A stretch of 64,000 bases of DNA from Rhodococcus aetherivorans. GTDB lineage: Bacteria > Actinomycetota > Actinomycetes > Mycobacteriales > Mycobacteriaceae. The position numbers were made by a program, and so were the translations under genes. The notes beneath the pieces are model-generated. The model made no database searches and had not been told where the DNA came from. It was given only the letters and a program-made list of their open reading frames with translations. The stretch covers positions 1 to 64,000 of the forward strand of contig NZ_JAALEG010000013.1 in NCBI RefSeq assembly GCF_011058165.1, in the 5' to 3' direction. This document shows, piece after piece, positions 13,087-21,393 of the stretch; positions within the stretch are counted from its first letter, which is position 1; the number at the start of each line of letters is the position of its first letter.

Positions 13087-13117
13087 GACCACCGACGCCG
13101 GGAGAACGTCGGTGGTC
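13087..13117. repeat. Second hairpin with 11-bp arms
   Basis: Arms 13087-13097 and 13107-13117 pair perfectly around a 9-nt loop and share GACCACCG/CGGTGGTC with the preceding inverted repeat. The right arm overlaps the stop codon of the small leftward ORF at 13116. Confidence 0.8.
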
Positions 13118-13313
13118 AGCTCCTGCGGCCGCGCCGGCTCGACGCCCATCCGGGGCGCCGGGGCGAGGCCGCGGTGGCCCTGCGATCGTCGCCGGTCACA
13201 GTGCTCCCGTGGTCGTCCGCGAACATCGCGTCGATACGAGCCTTGATCTCGGCCGTGCTCATCGCCGAACCCGGGACGGTGCTCGGGTCGGCGACGTGAT
13301 TGAGGTGGTTCAT
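13116..13313 (-). CDS. Small hypothetical protein (65 aa)
   Basis: 65 residues, no recognised family. The ATG at 13313 is preceded by AAGGAAC about 4 nt upstream, a credible ribosome-binding site. A helical N-terminal half (STAEIKARIDAMFADDHG) is followed by an Arg/Ser-rich tail. It lies 55 bp downstream of another small leftward ORF with an equally good ribosome-binding site, suggesting a two-gene unit. Its stop sits in a hairpin. Whether it is translated is uncertain. Confidence 0.45.
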   Translation of the reverse strand: MNHLNHVADPSTVPGSAMSTAEIKARIDAMFADDHGSTVTGDDRRATAASPRRPGWASSRRGRRS

Positions 13314-13368
13314 CGGTTCCTTGCTCGGGTGGGCCCGGGCGGGCCGTCGGAGTCGGGAGTGGGCGAGG

Positions 13369-13563
13369 TCAGGAGCGGATCATCACCGCTGCGACCGCGA
13401 CCGTCGCCACCGTGAGAAGGGCGGCCAGCACGCCGAGGGTGAGGGATCGGCTGATCGCGACGGCCAGCCCGCACGAGAGGGTGCCGGCACCGACGATGAT
13501 GGACGGTACCGAGAGCAGCGGCGAGTTGTCGCTGTGGGGAGCCGGATGGGCGAGGTGAGCCAT
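13369..13563 (-). CDS. Small membrane protein (64 aa)
   Basis: 64 residues with two hydrophobic helices, VPSIIVGAGTLSCGLAVAI and LGVLAALLTVATVAVAAVMI, and a short polar head (MAHLAHPAPHSDN). The ATG at 13563 has AAGGAAC 5 nt upstream. No family was recognised. A membrane location follows from the sequence. It is probably transcribed with the ORF at 13116-13313, in the space between an anti-sigma-type ATPase and a GAF-ANTAR regulator. Confidence 0.6.
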   Translation of the reverse strand: MAHLAHPAPHSDNSPLLSVPSIIVGAGTLSCGLAVAISRSLTLGVLAALLTVATVAVAAVMIRS

Positions 13564-13790
13564 GGGTGTTCCTTCTTCGCGGATCGTGTCCGGGAGGTAC
13601 ACCTGCTCGGAGCGACGGGCAACCGGGCCTCGAGCGGTGTTCTCCCGAAAACCTGTCCACACGATTCGTGGAGAGTGAGAGAGGAGCACCGGGGGTCGGG
13701 GCGGCTCCGATTCGGGCGTCGCCGGGATCTGGGGCGGACGCTCTGTGTACCAGGATATGTGATGTGACGCGTGCGACGCCACCCAAGAAC

Positions 13791-13806
13791 TGTGATGTGT
13801 GTCACT
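13791..13806. promoter_or_regulatory. CRP/GlxR-like site upstream of the GAF-ANTAR gene
   Basis: TGTGA at 13791-13795 and TCACT at 13802-13806 separated by 6 nt, nine of ten matches to the TGTGA-N6-TCACA cAMP-receptor-protein pattern used by actinobacterial CRP and GlxR. It is 34 bp before the preferred start codon. Confidence 0.5.
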
Positions 13807-13840
13807 ATCGAGGGTGTTGCCGACCGGAGGGGGCGCGCCG

Positions 13841-14542
13841 GTGTTCGACCAGGACGAGTTCATGGCGGTGCTGTCGCGGTTCGCGCGCCTGCTGCCCACC
13901 CCCTACGACGTCGGCGCAGCGCTCGACGAGCTCGTCGACGGCGTGACCGCCGTTCTGGGTCTCCTCGGGTGCGGCGTGAGCCTGCAGTGCGAGGGCCGGC
14001 TGCAGTTCGTCACCGCGGCCGCCGAGGTGGTGGGGGAGATGGAACGCTGCCAGGAGGAGGCCGGGGTGGGGCCGTGCCAGTACGCGTTCGATCGTGGCGA
14101 GCCCATCGCGGTCGCCGACGTGCGGACACGATCAGACCTGTGGCCGGACTACGCCGAGAAGGCCCGCGAGCACGGGATCGCGGCGGTGGCCGGCATACCG
14201 ATGCAGCTCGCGGACGAGAAGATCGGCGCTCTCGACCTGTACGCGTGCGAACCGCGCGAATGGGCGGATCGTGAGATCGCGGCGGCGCAGATCTTCGCAG
14301 ACATGGCCACCGGCTACATCGTCAACTCCAACAAGCTGCGGCAGCACGAGCAGCTGAACGCGCAACTGCAGGCGGCGCTCGATTCGCGCATCGTCATCGA
14401 ACAGGCGAAGGGCATCATCGCCCACGCCCGGAGCACCACCCCCGACGAGGCGTTCCGGCTCATCCGCGGCCACGCCCGCAGCAACCAGGCACCCGTGCGG
14501 TCGGTTGCCAAGGCGATCGTCGAGGTGGGCCTGCGGGTCTGA
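13841..14542 (+). CDS. GAF and ANTAR domain regulator
   Basis: 233 residues from the GTG at 13841, which has GGAGG about 10 nt upstream. An alternative GTG at 13799 lies inside a CRP-like site and lacks a ribosome-binding site. The N-terminal GAF domain (about 10-155) contains EAGVGPCQYAFDRGEPIAVADV; the C-terminal ANTAR domain (about 170-230) contains LDSRIVIEQAKGIIAHARST and the three-helix pattern. ANTAR domains bind RNA hairpins and act as antiterminators; the GAF domain senses a small molecule or redox state. The RNA target is not identified. Convergent with a cold-shock gene. Confidence 0.92.
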   Translation: MFDQDEFMAVLSRFARLLPTPYDVGAALDELVDGVTAVLGLLGCGVSLQCEGRLQFVTAAAEVVGEMERCQEEAGVGPCQYAFDRGEPIAVADVRTRSDLWPDYAEKAREHGIAAVAGIPMQLADEKIGALDLYACEPREWADREIAAAQIFADMATGYIVNSNKLRQHEQLNAQLQAALDSRIVIEQAKGIIAHARSTTPDEAFRLIRGHARSNQAPVRSVAKAIVEVGLRV

Positions 14543-14569
14543 TCACCGGTGCCGCGGCGGCCGCGGTTC

Positions 14570-14773
14570 TCACACCGGTCGGACGTTCTCCGCCTGAGGT
14601 CCCTTCACACCCAGTCCGATCTCGAACTCGACGCGCTGACCCTCTGTCAGCGAGCGGAAGCCCGTCCCCGCGATCTCCGAGTAGTGGACGAAGATGTCGG
14701 GCCCGCCGCCCTCCTCCGCGATGAAGCCGAACCCCTTCTCCTCGTCGAACCACTTCACAACGCCCTGTGGCAT
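14570..14773 (-). CDS. Cold-shock protein (CspA family)
   Basis: 67 residues, one cold-shock domain with both RNA-binding motifs intact: KGFGFI (RNP1, about 13-18) and DIFVHYSEI (RNP2, about 26-34). Family members bind single-stranded RNA/DNA and melt mRNA structure. [16 protein letters not shown] at the start is the actinobacterial CspA-type N-terminus. It ends 28 bp from the GAF-ANTAR stop (convergent) and lies 128 bp downstream of dinG on the same strand; that gap probably holds its own promoter and leader. Confidence 0.95.
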   Translation of the reverse strand: MPQGVVKWFDEEKGFGFIAEEGGGPDIFVHYSEIAGTGFRSLTEGQRVEFEIGLGVKGPQAENVRPV

Positions 14774-14901
14774 ATCCGAAAAGCCCCCTGTCCCTGCGAC
14801 CCTCGACTCCGGCGCCTGCGCCGCCTTCGATGCTGCCGCGAAACGGCCGGAAATTCCGGGAAAGTCGTGAACGTTTCGGGATCGGACGCGTCGCGGCCCG
14901 G

Positions 14902-16932
14902 TCAGCCCCGCAGACGGACGAGCGCCTTGCGCACCACCCGCGGATCGGCTGTCTCCCAGAACGGGGGCAGCGACGCGCGCAGATACCCGCCGTACCGTGC
15001 GGTCGCCAGGCGGGGATCGAGCACCGCCACGACACCCCGATCGTCCGTGCTGCGCAACAACCGGCCCACGCCCTGCGCGAGCAGCAGCGCGGCGTGGGTG
15101 GCCGCCACCGACAGGAAGCCGTTGCCCCCGCGCGCCTCCACCGCCCGCTGCCGCGCCACCAGCAGCGGGTCGTCCGGTCGCGGGAACGGGATCCGGTCCA
15201 GGATCACCAGCGACAGCGACGGTCCCGGCACGTCCACGCCCTGCCACAGCGACAGGGTCCCGAACAACGACGTCGGTTCGTCGGCCGCGAACTTCTCCAC
15301 CAGGGCGCCGGTCGCGTCCTCGCCCTGGCACAGGACCGGCGTGTCCAGGCGCTCCCGCATCGCCTCCGCCGCCGCCTTCGCGGCGCGCATCGACGAGAAG
15401 AGCCCGAGCGTGCGGCCGCCGGCGGCCTCGATCAGCTCCGCGATCTCGTCCAGGTACGCGGGGGAGAGCCCGTCGCGGCCTGGGGCCGGCAGGTGCTTGG
15501 CGACGTACAGGATGCCGGAGCGGGCGTGATCGAACGGCGATCCCACGTCCAGGGAATTCCACCGCAGGTCCCCGTCGTCGGACGGTGGTTCCGTCCCCGA
15601 CGCCGCGCCGGTGTCGCTGCGGGCCGGCGACTGCGGCGGCAGCCCCCAGTTGACGGCGAGCGCGTCGAACGAGCCACCCACCGTCAACGTCGCCGAGGTC
15701 AGGACGACCGTCGACGCGGCGAACAGCCGGGACCGCAGCAGTCCGCCGACGGACAGCGGCGCCATCCGCACCGTGTGGCGGGTGTTGCCGCGGAACTCGT
15801 CGGCGGCGTGCCAGACGACGTCCCGGCGGGCAGCGGGATCCGTCTCCTCGAAGGCGGTCAGCACGCGAACCGCGCAGTCGTGCACCTCGTCGACGTCCGC
15901 CAGCGCCTGGTTGCGGGCCGCGGCGGCCTCGGCGTCGAGCCCCGGCTTGGGTGGTCCGATCGCCGTGCGCACGGCCCACGCCGCGTCGCGGATCGCGGCC
16001 AGCGCCGCGCCCGCGCCCTCGGGCAACTCGTCCCACCGCCCCGGCGGCAGCTCCTCGAGCAGCGCCTCCCAGTTCTCGGCGGCCCCCTCGAGCCGGTCGA
16101 CGTCCTCGTCCTCGATCAGCTTCACGCAGCGCCGCGCCGCGGCCGAGACGGTGCCGCCGGACAGCTCCGCCGTCGCCACCCCGGTGACGCGGTCCACGAG
16201 TTCGTGCGCCTCGTCGACCACCACCACGTCGTGCTCGGGCAGGATCGAGATGCCGCTGATCGCGTCGATCGCCAGCAGCGCGTGGTTGGTGACGACCACG
16301 TCGACCTGCCCGGCCTCGGCGCGGGCGATCTCCGCGAAACAGTCCTCGCCGACCGGGCACCGCGACTTGCCCAGGCACTCGCGGGCGGTGACACTCACCT
16401 GACGCCACGCCTGATCCGACACGCCGGGGACGAGGTCGTCGCGGTCGCCGGTGCCGGTGGCCGACGACCACTCTGTGATCCGACGCACCTCCCGGCCGAT
16501 CCGCGACAGGGCGAACGCGTCGAACAACTGGTCGTCCGCAGGCGGCTCCTCGGCCAGACCGGTGTGGATCTTGTTCAGGCACAGATAGTTCCCGCGGCCC
16601 TTGAGGATCGCGAAGCGGGGGCGCCGGCCCAGCGCCGACTCCAGCGCGCCGGCCAGCCGCGGCAGGTCCCGGTCCACCAGCTGACGCTGCAGCGCGATCG
16701 TCGCGGTGGAGACCACCACCGTCCGGCCCGTCTGCACCGCATACCGCACGGCCGGCACGAGGTAGGCCAGCGACTTGCCGGTGCCGGTACCGGCCTGGAC
16801 CGCGAGGTGCTCGCCGGTGTCCAGCGAATGCGCCACCGCCGAGGCCATGGTCAGCTGGTTGCGCCGTTCCTTGCCGCCCAGCGCGTGCACCGCGGTGCGC
16901 AGCAGTTCCGGCACATTCGGGAGTTCGGGCAC
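14902..16932 (-). CDS. dinG: DinG-family ATP-dependent DNA helicase (XPD-like)
   Basis: 676 residues. Superfamily 2 helicase with Walker A GTGTGKS (about 48-54), the Fe-S cluster cysteines in YLCLN and [15 protein letters not shown], and DEAH box VVVDEAHEL. The C-terminal motif VI is in [10 protein letters not shown]. The Fe-S domain marks the XPD/DinG group, which unwinds damaged or structured DNA 5-prime to 3-prime. The GTG at 16932 begins the conserved [14 protein letters not shown] stretch; longer frames add unconserved sequence. It lies 25 bp after pncA on the same strand, matching Rv1329c beside Rv1330c in M. tuberculosis. Confidence 0.93.
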   Translation of the reverse strand: MPELPNVPELLRTAVHALGGKERRNQLTMASAVAHSLDTGEHLAVQAGTGTGKSLAYLVPAVRYAVQTGRTVVVSTATIALQRQLVDRDLPRLAGALESALGRRPRFAILKGRGNYLCLNKIHTGLAEEPPADDQLFDAFALSRIGREVRRITEWSSATGTGDRDDLVPGVSDQAWRQVSVTARECLGKSRCPVGEDCFAEIARAEAGQVDVVVTNHALLAIDAISGISILPEHDVVVVDEAHELVDRVTGVATAELSGGTVSAAARRCVKLIEDEDVDRLEGAAENWEALLEELPPGRWDELPEGAGAALAAIRDAAWAVRTAIGPPKPGLDAEAAAARNQALADVDEVHDCAVRVLTAFEETDPAARRDVVWHAADEFRGNTRHTVRMAPLSVGGLLRSRLFAASTVVLTSATLTVGGSFDALAVNWGLPPQSPARSDTGAASGTEPPSDDGDLRWNSLDVGSPFDHARSGILYVAKHLPAPGRDGLSPAYLDEIAELIEAAGGRTLGLFSSMRAAKAAAEAMRERLDTPVLCQGEDATGALVEKFAADEPTSLFGTLSLWQGVDVPGPSLSLVILDRIPFPRPDDPLLVARQRAVEARGGNGFLSVAATHAALLLAQGVGRLLRSTDDRGVVAVLDPRLATARYGGYLRASLPPFWETADPRVVRKALVRLRG

Positions 16933-16957
16933 CGCGTCAGGGTACTGGGCACCACCG

Positions 16958-17545
16958 TCAGGTTCGCGGCCCGACCTGTCCGACCAGGTCCACACCCGCC
17001 TCCCGGAGCGCCGAGAGCGCCGACTCGACGGTCGCCTCGCTCACCCCGGCCGTGTACGGCAGCAGCACCCGCGTGTCGAACCCGGCGGCGGTGGCATCGA
17101 GCGCGGTCGCCCGCACGCAGTGATCGGTGGCGATACCCACGATGTCGACCGCGGTGACCCCGTGCCCGCGCAGCCACCCGTCGAGGGACTCGCCCGTGTC
17201 GTGGCTGCCCTCGAAGCCCGAGTACGCGGCCTCGAACGCCCCCTTGGAGAAGACCGCCTCCACGCGGGTGGTGTCGAGGGCCGGATGGAACTCGGCACCC
17301 TCGGTTCCCGCCCGACAGTGCGGCGGCCACGAGTCCACGAAGTCCGGCTCCTCGGCGAAGTGCGCACCCGGATCGACGTGGTGATCCCGGGTGGCGACCA
17401 CGTGCGCGTAGTCCTGCGCGTGTGCGGCCAGATACCGGCTGATGTCCGCGGCGACCGCGGCGCCGCCGGCCACGGCCAGCGACCCGCCCTCACAGAAGTC
17501 GTTCTGCACGTCGACGATGATCAGCGCCCGCGACAACGTCCTCAC
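16958..17545 (-). CDS. pncA: Nicotinamidase
   Basis: 195 residues. It deamidates nicotinamide to nicotinate. Catalytic triad residues are visible: Asp in IIVDVQNDF, Lys in FSKGAFEAAYS, Cys in ATDHCVRATALD. The metal site is in TRDHHVDPGAHF. The GTG start shares GTGA with the pncB stop, so the two NAD-salvage enzymes are translationally coupled: PncA makes nicotinate and PncB converts it. M. tuberculosis keeps pncA away from pncB1, so this coupling is a local arrangement. A TTG three codons further in is a less likely start. Confidence 0.95.
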   Translation of the reverse strand: MRTLSRALIIVDVQNDFCEGGSLAVAGGAAVAADISRYLAAHAQDYAHVVATRDHHVDPGAHFAEEPDFVDSWPPHCRAGTEGAEFHPALDTTRVEAVFSKGAFEAAYSGFEGSHDTGESLDGWLRGHGVTAVDIVGIATDHCVRATALDATAAGFDTRVLLPYTAGVSEATVESALSALREAGVDLVGQVGPRT

Positions 17546-18867
17546 CTCACGAATCGGGTCGGCACCGCGGCCTCGCCCGCCGACAGGGTCAGGGCCTCCC
17601 ACGGGAGACTGATCAGCCCGTGCGCGAGCAATGCCCGGCTCTCCTCCAGCGTAGGCCCGTCGCCGACCCGCTCGCCGTTGCAGACCAGCGGAACCATCAG
17701 CTCGTGCACCACCTCGCCGTCGCCCCCCGGTACGGGCGCGTCCGCCGGGTAGATCACCTCTTCCACCAGCGTGCCGGTCGGGCGGGCGAACCGCACGGCC
17801 CGCTTGGCGCCGCCCCGGGACTCCTTGTGCGCGCTGCGCTTCTCCACCGGGATGCCGTCGACCTCGACCAGCTTGTAGACCATCCCGGCCGTGGGCGCGC
17901 CCGAGCCGGTGACCAGCGACGTCCCGACGCCGTACACGTCGACCGGCTCGGCGCGCAGACCTGCGATCGAGTACTCGTCCAGGTCACCCGACAACACGAT
18001 CTTCGTGTTCGTCGCCCCCAAGCCGTCGAGCTGCTCCCGCACCTGCCGGGCCAGCACGCCGAGATCGCCCGAGTCGATCCGCACGGCCCCGAGTCCGGTG
18101 CCGGCCACCTCGACGGCCGTGCGCACCCCGTTGGTGATGTCGTACGTGTCCACCAGCAGCGTGGTCCCCACCCCGAGCGTCTCGACCTGGCTCCGGAACG
18201 CCGCCGCCTCGTCGCGGCCCGCCCCGGTGGTGTGCACGAGCGTGAACGCGTGCGCCGCGGTACCCGTGCCCGGCACCCCGTACCGGCGCACCGCCTCGAG
18301 ATTCGACGTCGCGTCGAAGCCCGAGAGGTATGCCGCCCGCGCACACGCGACCGCCGCCTCCTCGTGGGTCCGGCGCGACCCCATCTCGATCAGCGTGCGG
18401 CCGTCCGCGGCGCTGACCATCCGAGCCGCCGCCGACGCCACCGCGCTGTCGTGGTTGAGGATCGACAGGATCAGGGTCTCGAGCAGGACGCACTCGGCGA
18501 ACGTGCCGCGCACCGCCAGCACCGGCGAACCGGGGAAGTAGAAATCGCCCTCCCGGTAGCCCTCGATGTCGCCGGAGAACCGGTAACCGCGCAGCCACTC
18601 CACGGTCGAGGCGTCGAGGAACCGTGCCGCTACGGCCAGTTCCTCCTCGCCGAAATGGAACGTCTCCAGCGCATCGATCAGCCGGCCGGTCCCACCGACC
18701 ACGCCGTACCGGCGCCCGGGCGGCAGACGCCTCGCGAACACCTCGAACGTGCAAGGGCGGGAACCGGTGCCGTCCGCGAGCGCGGCCTCGAGCATCGTCA
18801 GCTCGTAGACGTCCGTGAACAGGGCGGTGCTCGCCGTCGCGGTGCGCGGCAGAAGGGAATCGGGCAC
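17542..18867 (-). CDS. pncB: Nicotinate phosphoribosyltransferase
   Basis: 441 residues. It converts nicotinate and PRPP to nicotinate mononucleotide in NAD salvage. Family motifs: [10 protein letters not shown] at the N-terminus, [17 protein letters not shown], the phosphorylated-His region [41 protein letters not shown] and the [13 protein letters not shown] phosphate site. The GTG at 18867 gives the family N-terminus. Divergent from clpS with a 68-bp gap holding both promoters. Position equals Rv1330c (pncB1). Confidence 0.95.
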   Translation of the reverse strand: MPDSLLPRTATASTALFTDVYELTMLEAALADGTGSRPCTFEVFARRLPPGRRYGVVGGTGRLIDALETFHFGEEELAVAARFLDASTVEWLRGYRFSGDIEGYREGDFYFPGSPVLAVRGTFAECVLLETLILSILNHDSAVASAAARMVSAADGRTLIEMGSRRTHEEAAVACARAAYLSGFDATSNLEAVRRYGVPGTGTAAHAFTLVHTTGAGRDEAAAFRSQVETLGVGTTLLVDTYDITNGVRTAVEVAGTGLGAVRIDSGDLGVLARQVREQLDGLGATNTKIVLSGDLDEYSIAGLRAEPVDVYGVGTSLVTGSGAPTAGMVYKLVEVDGIPVEKRSAHKESRGGAKRAVRFARPTGTLVEEVIYPADAPVPGGDGEVVHELMVPLVCNGERVGDGPTLEESRALLAHGLISLPWEALTLSAGEAAVPTRFVR

Positions 18868-18935
18868 CCGATCACTGTAGAGCGCGGGCCGGGATGCGGC
18901 TGTATTGCCGGGCGCCGACGCCGTACCCTGGAGAC

Positions 18936-19319
18936 ATGGCGACGTGTTCCCCGACAAGCCCGTTCGGCACCGCCCCCCCGGAGCCGTCCGACGCAGTCAC
19001 CGTGGCCTCGTTTCCCGCCGTCACCATGGCGGCAGGGCAGGCAATGCCGGCGGAAGCCGAAACCGTCGAGGAGATCGAAGCAGTCGACCGGCCCTGGGTC
19101 ACCGTCGTGTGGGACGACCCGGTCAACCTCATGCACTACGTCGCGTACATCTTCCAGAAGCTGTTCGGGTACAGCAAGGCCAAGGCCACCGAGCTGATGC
19201 TCAAGGTGCACAACGAAGGCAAGGCGGTCGTCTCGAGCGGCTCGCGTGACAAGATGGAACACGACGTGCAACGCCTGCACGCCGCCGGGCTGTGGGCGAC
19301 GATGCAGCGGGCCGAGTGA
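18936..19319 (+). CDS. clpS: ATP-dependent Clp protease adaptor ClpS
   Basis: 127 residues. The adaptor binds N-degrons and delivers them to ClpC/ClpA-ClpP. The core [31 protein letters not shown] contains the DDP substrate-pocket residues and the following helix is typical. An Ala/Glu-rich N-terminal extension of about 45 residues precedes it. The ATG at 18936 has GGAG 4 nt upstream; a later ATG at residue 30 is possible but has no better site. It leads the clpS-DUF2017-P1 peptidase operon, as in Rv1331-Rv1333. Confidence 0.94.
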   Translation: MATCSPTSPFGTAPPEPSDAVTVASFPAVTMAAGQAMPAEAETVEEIEAVDRPWVTVVWDDPVNLMHYVAYIFQKLFGYSKAKATELMLKVHNEGKAVVSSGSRDKMEHDVQRLHAAGLWATMQRAE

Positions 19320-19374
19320 CCGGCCGCCCGCTCGCCGACCATCCCGACCGCGAAGCCAGGAGGAGCCGACCGAC

Positions 19375-19953
19375 GTGCGGCAGTGGAGCAGGAAGAACTC
19401 GCTCGGAGGCGTGAAGCTGCGATCCGAGATGGACGCACACGAGGCGTCGGTGCTGCGCTCGCTCGTCGCATCCGTACTCGGCATGCTCGAGGAACGCGCC
19501 GCCGGCGCCCCGCAGGACGACCTCGCCGCCCTCACCGGCCTGCGCACCGGCAACTGCACCCCGCCGGACGTCCCCGCCCTGCAACGGCTGCTGCCCGACT
19601 TCCACCGGCCCGACGCCGACGCCACCGTCCATCCCGACGACGAATCCGCCGACCTCAACGGTGCCCTGCGCAGCCTGCACGAACCCGACATCATCGACGC
19701 CAAGCTCGCCGCCGGAGCCGTCATCCTGCGCACCGTCCCCGAATCCGGCGGCAAGGTGGTGCTCAGCCCGGAACAGGCCGATGCCTGGCTGTACGGGCTC
19801 AACGACCTCCGGCTGGCCCTCGGCACCACCCTCGGCATCGACGACGACACCCCCGAGACACTCGACGAAGACGACCCGCGGGCCCCGCACCTCGACGTCT
19901 ACCACTGGCTGACCTGGATGCAGGACTCCCTCGTCCAGGCGCTGCTGCCGTGA
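19375..19953 (+). CDS. DUF2017 family protein
   Basis: 192 residues, cytoplasmic, no membrane segment. The conserved DUF2017 pattern is visible: an N-terminal strand, then EASVLRSLVASVLGMLEER, DPD-like acidic stretch, ADLNGALRSLHEPDIIDAK and AWLYGLNDLRLALGT. The function is unknown, but the gene sits between clpS and a P1-type peptidase across actinobacteria, hinting at a link to protein turnover. GTG 19375 has AGGAGGAG about 10 nt upstream. The stop overlaps the next start by 4 nt (GTGA). Confidence 0.88.
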   Translation: MRQWSRKNSLGGVKLRSEMDAHEASVLRSLVASVLGMLEERAAGAPQDDLAALTGLRTGNCTPPDVPALQRLLPDFHRPDADATVHPDDESADLNGALRSLHEPDIIDAKLAAGAVILRTVPESGGKVVLSPEQADAWLYGLNDLRLALGTTLGIDDDTPETLDEDDPRAPHLDVYHWLTWMQDSLVQALLP

Positions 19954-21056
19954 CGGCCACGCCCGGACCCACCGACTCGCTCACCGACGTCGCCGGCCTG
20001 CGCGTGGGGCACTGGCAGGCCCTCGACGCCGACGTCACCCTCGGCTCCGACCACGCCTTCGGCACCGGGCGGGCCACCGGATGCACCGTCGTCGTGCCCG
20101 ACCGTGCCGTCACCGCCGCCGTCGACGTCCGCGGCGGCGGGCCCGGCACCCGCGAAACCGACCTGCTCGACCCCAGCCACTCCGTCCAGCGCGTCGACGC
20201 GGTGCTCCTCACCGGAGGCAGCGCCTACGGGCTCGCCGCCGCCGACGGCGTGATGCGGTGGCTCGAGGAACAGGGCCGCGGCATTCCGATGGGGCCGCCG
20301 GGGGCCGTGGTGCCCATCGTGCCGGGCGCGGTCGTCTTCGACCTGCCCGTGGGGGAGTGGACCGCCCGGCCCACCGCCGACAGCGGATACCGGGCCGCCG
20401 CGGCCGCCGGCACGACCGTCGCCCGTGGCACCGTCGGCGCCGGAGTCGGCGCACGCGCCGGCACCCTCAAGGGCGGCATCGGCACCGCGAGCCTGTTCCT
20501 GGCCGAGGGCCCCGCCGCCGGCGTCACCGTCGCAGCCCTCGTCGTCGCCAACCCCGTCGGAGCCGTGTTCGACCCCGAGACCGGCCTGCCCTGGGGCCTC
20601 GGCCCCGCCCGGGCCGCCCGGCTCGGGCTCGTCGCGCCCACCGCAACCGACCTCGCCGCCGCCAACGCCCTCGCATCCAAGGGCACCGCCCTCAACACCA
20701 CCATCGGCGTCGTCGCCACCGACGCCGACCTGACCGCCGCGGCCTGCCGCCGTGTCGCCGTCGCCGGGCACGACGGCCTCGCCCGGGCCGTCCGCCCCGC
20801 CCACTCACCCCTCGACGGCGACACCCTCTTCGCCCTGGCCACCGGCACCGCGACGCCCCCCGGCGCGAGCCGACCGATCCCGGAGGCCTTCGCGCCCGAA
20901 CTGCCCGTGCTGGCCGCCGTGTGCGAGGCGGCCGCCGAGGTCGTCCAGCGCGCCGTCGTCGACGCGGTGCTGCAGGCCACCGCGGTCGCGGGTATCCCCG
21001 CCTATCGTGACGTGTTCCCCTCCGCCTTCACGGCCGGGATTCCCACGTCGCGCTGA
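19950..21056 (+). CDS. P1 family peptidase (DmpA-like, N-terminal nucleophile)
   Basis: 368 residues. DmpA/S58 enzymes self-cleave before a Ser/Thr that becomes the catalytic nucleophile of the mature beta chain. Here KGTALNTTIGVV places the expected scissile bond between Asn249 and Thr250. N-terminal DVAGLRVGHWQ and DLLDPSHSVQRVDAVLLTGGSAYGL are family hallmarks. Members act as L-aminopeptidases or beta-aminopeptidases. The GTG start shares GTGA with the DUF2017 stop. Equivalent in position to Rv1333. The substrate is unknown. Confidence 0.9.
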   Translation: MTATPGPTDSLTDVAGLRVGHWQALDADVTLGSDHAFGTGRATGCTVVVPDRAVTAAVDVRGGGPGTRETDLLDPSHSVQRVDAVLLTGGSAYGLAAADGVMRWLEEQGRGIPMGPPGAVVPIVPGAVVFDLPVGEWTARPTADSGYRAAAAAGTTVARGTVGAGVGARAGTLKGGIGTASLFLAEGPAAGVTVAALVVANPVGAVFDPETGLPWGLGPARAARLGLVAPTATDLAAANALASKGTALNTTIGVVATDADLTAAACRRVAVAGHDGLARAVRPAHSPLDGDTLFALATGTATPPGASRPIPEAFAPELPVLAAVCEAAAEVVQRAVVDAVLQATAVAGIPAYRDVFPSAFTAGIPTSR

Positions 21057-21072
21057 GGGCCGCGCTGAGGGC

Positions 21073-21225
21073 TCAGCCCGACGTGCCCTCCGACACGCGC
21101 TTCATCTGGTCGCCGCAGCAGATCTCCGAATGCGGCATCCCCTCGGTGCAGGGGCACGGCTTCTCGTAGACGATCTGCGCGCCGCACTTCTCGCAGGCGT
21201 AGCGATCTCCGACGTTTCTCGGCAC
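21073..21225 (-). CDS. Small cysteine-rich zinc-ribbon/desulforedoxin-like protein
   Basis: 50 residues. Cysteines are arranged as CEKC (11 and 14), CPC (24 and 26) and CCGDQM (36-37). The CxxC...CCGxxM layout resembles the small FeS4 domain of desulforedoxin and the N-terminus of desulfoferrodoxin, with an extra CPC inserted. Likely a metal-binding protein of unknown role. A strong GGAGG 5 nt before the GTG supports translation, although the gene is short. It lies convergent to the P1 peptidase (16-bp gap), in the place where mycobacteria carry mec-cysO-cysM. Confidence 0.72.
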   Translation of the reverse strand: MPRNVGDRYACEKCGAQIVYEKPCPCTEGMPHSEICCGDQMKRVSEGTSG

Positions 21226-21393
21226 GACTGCCTCCCGGGTCCGACGGTGCCTCCCACAGTAGCCACCGGGCCGCCGGTCGACAGGGCTTTCACGGCGAAG
21301 CCCGACCGTCGCCGCGCACGTGTCGAGCGGTGCGCACGTCGGTAGGCTCGAAAGCCAGGAACACAGCACAGGACACACGCGAAGGGCGAGCGC

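Noticed and set aside
13023..13117. ANTAR-type dual-hairpin RNA target
   Set aside because: ANTAR targets are two short stems with six-base loops. These stems are long with loops of 20 and 9 nt, so the match is poor.
13799..13840. Longer start for the GAF-ANTAR gene
   Set aside because: No ribosome-binding site, and the codon lies in a CRP-like site. GTG 13841 has GGAGG.
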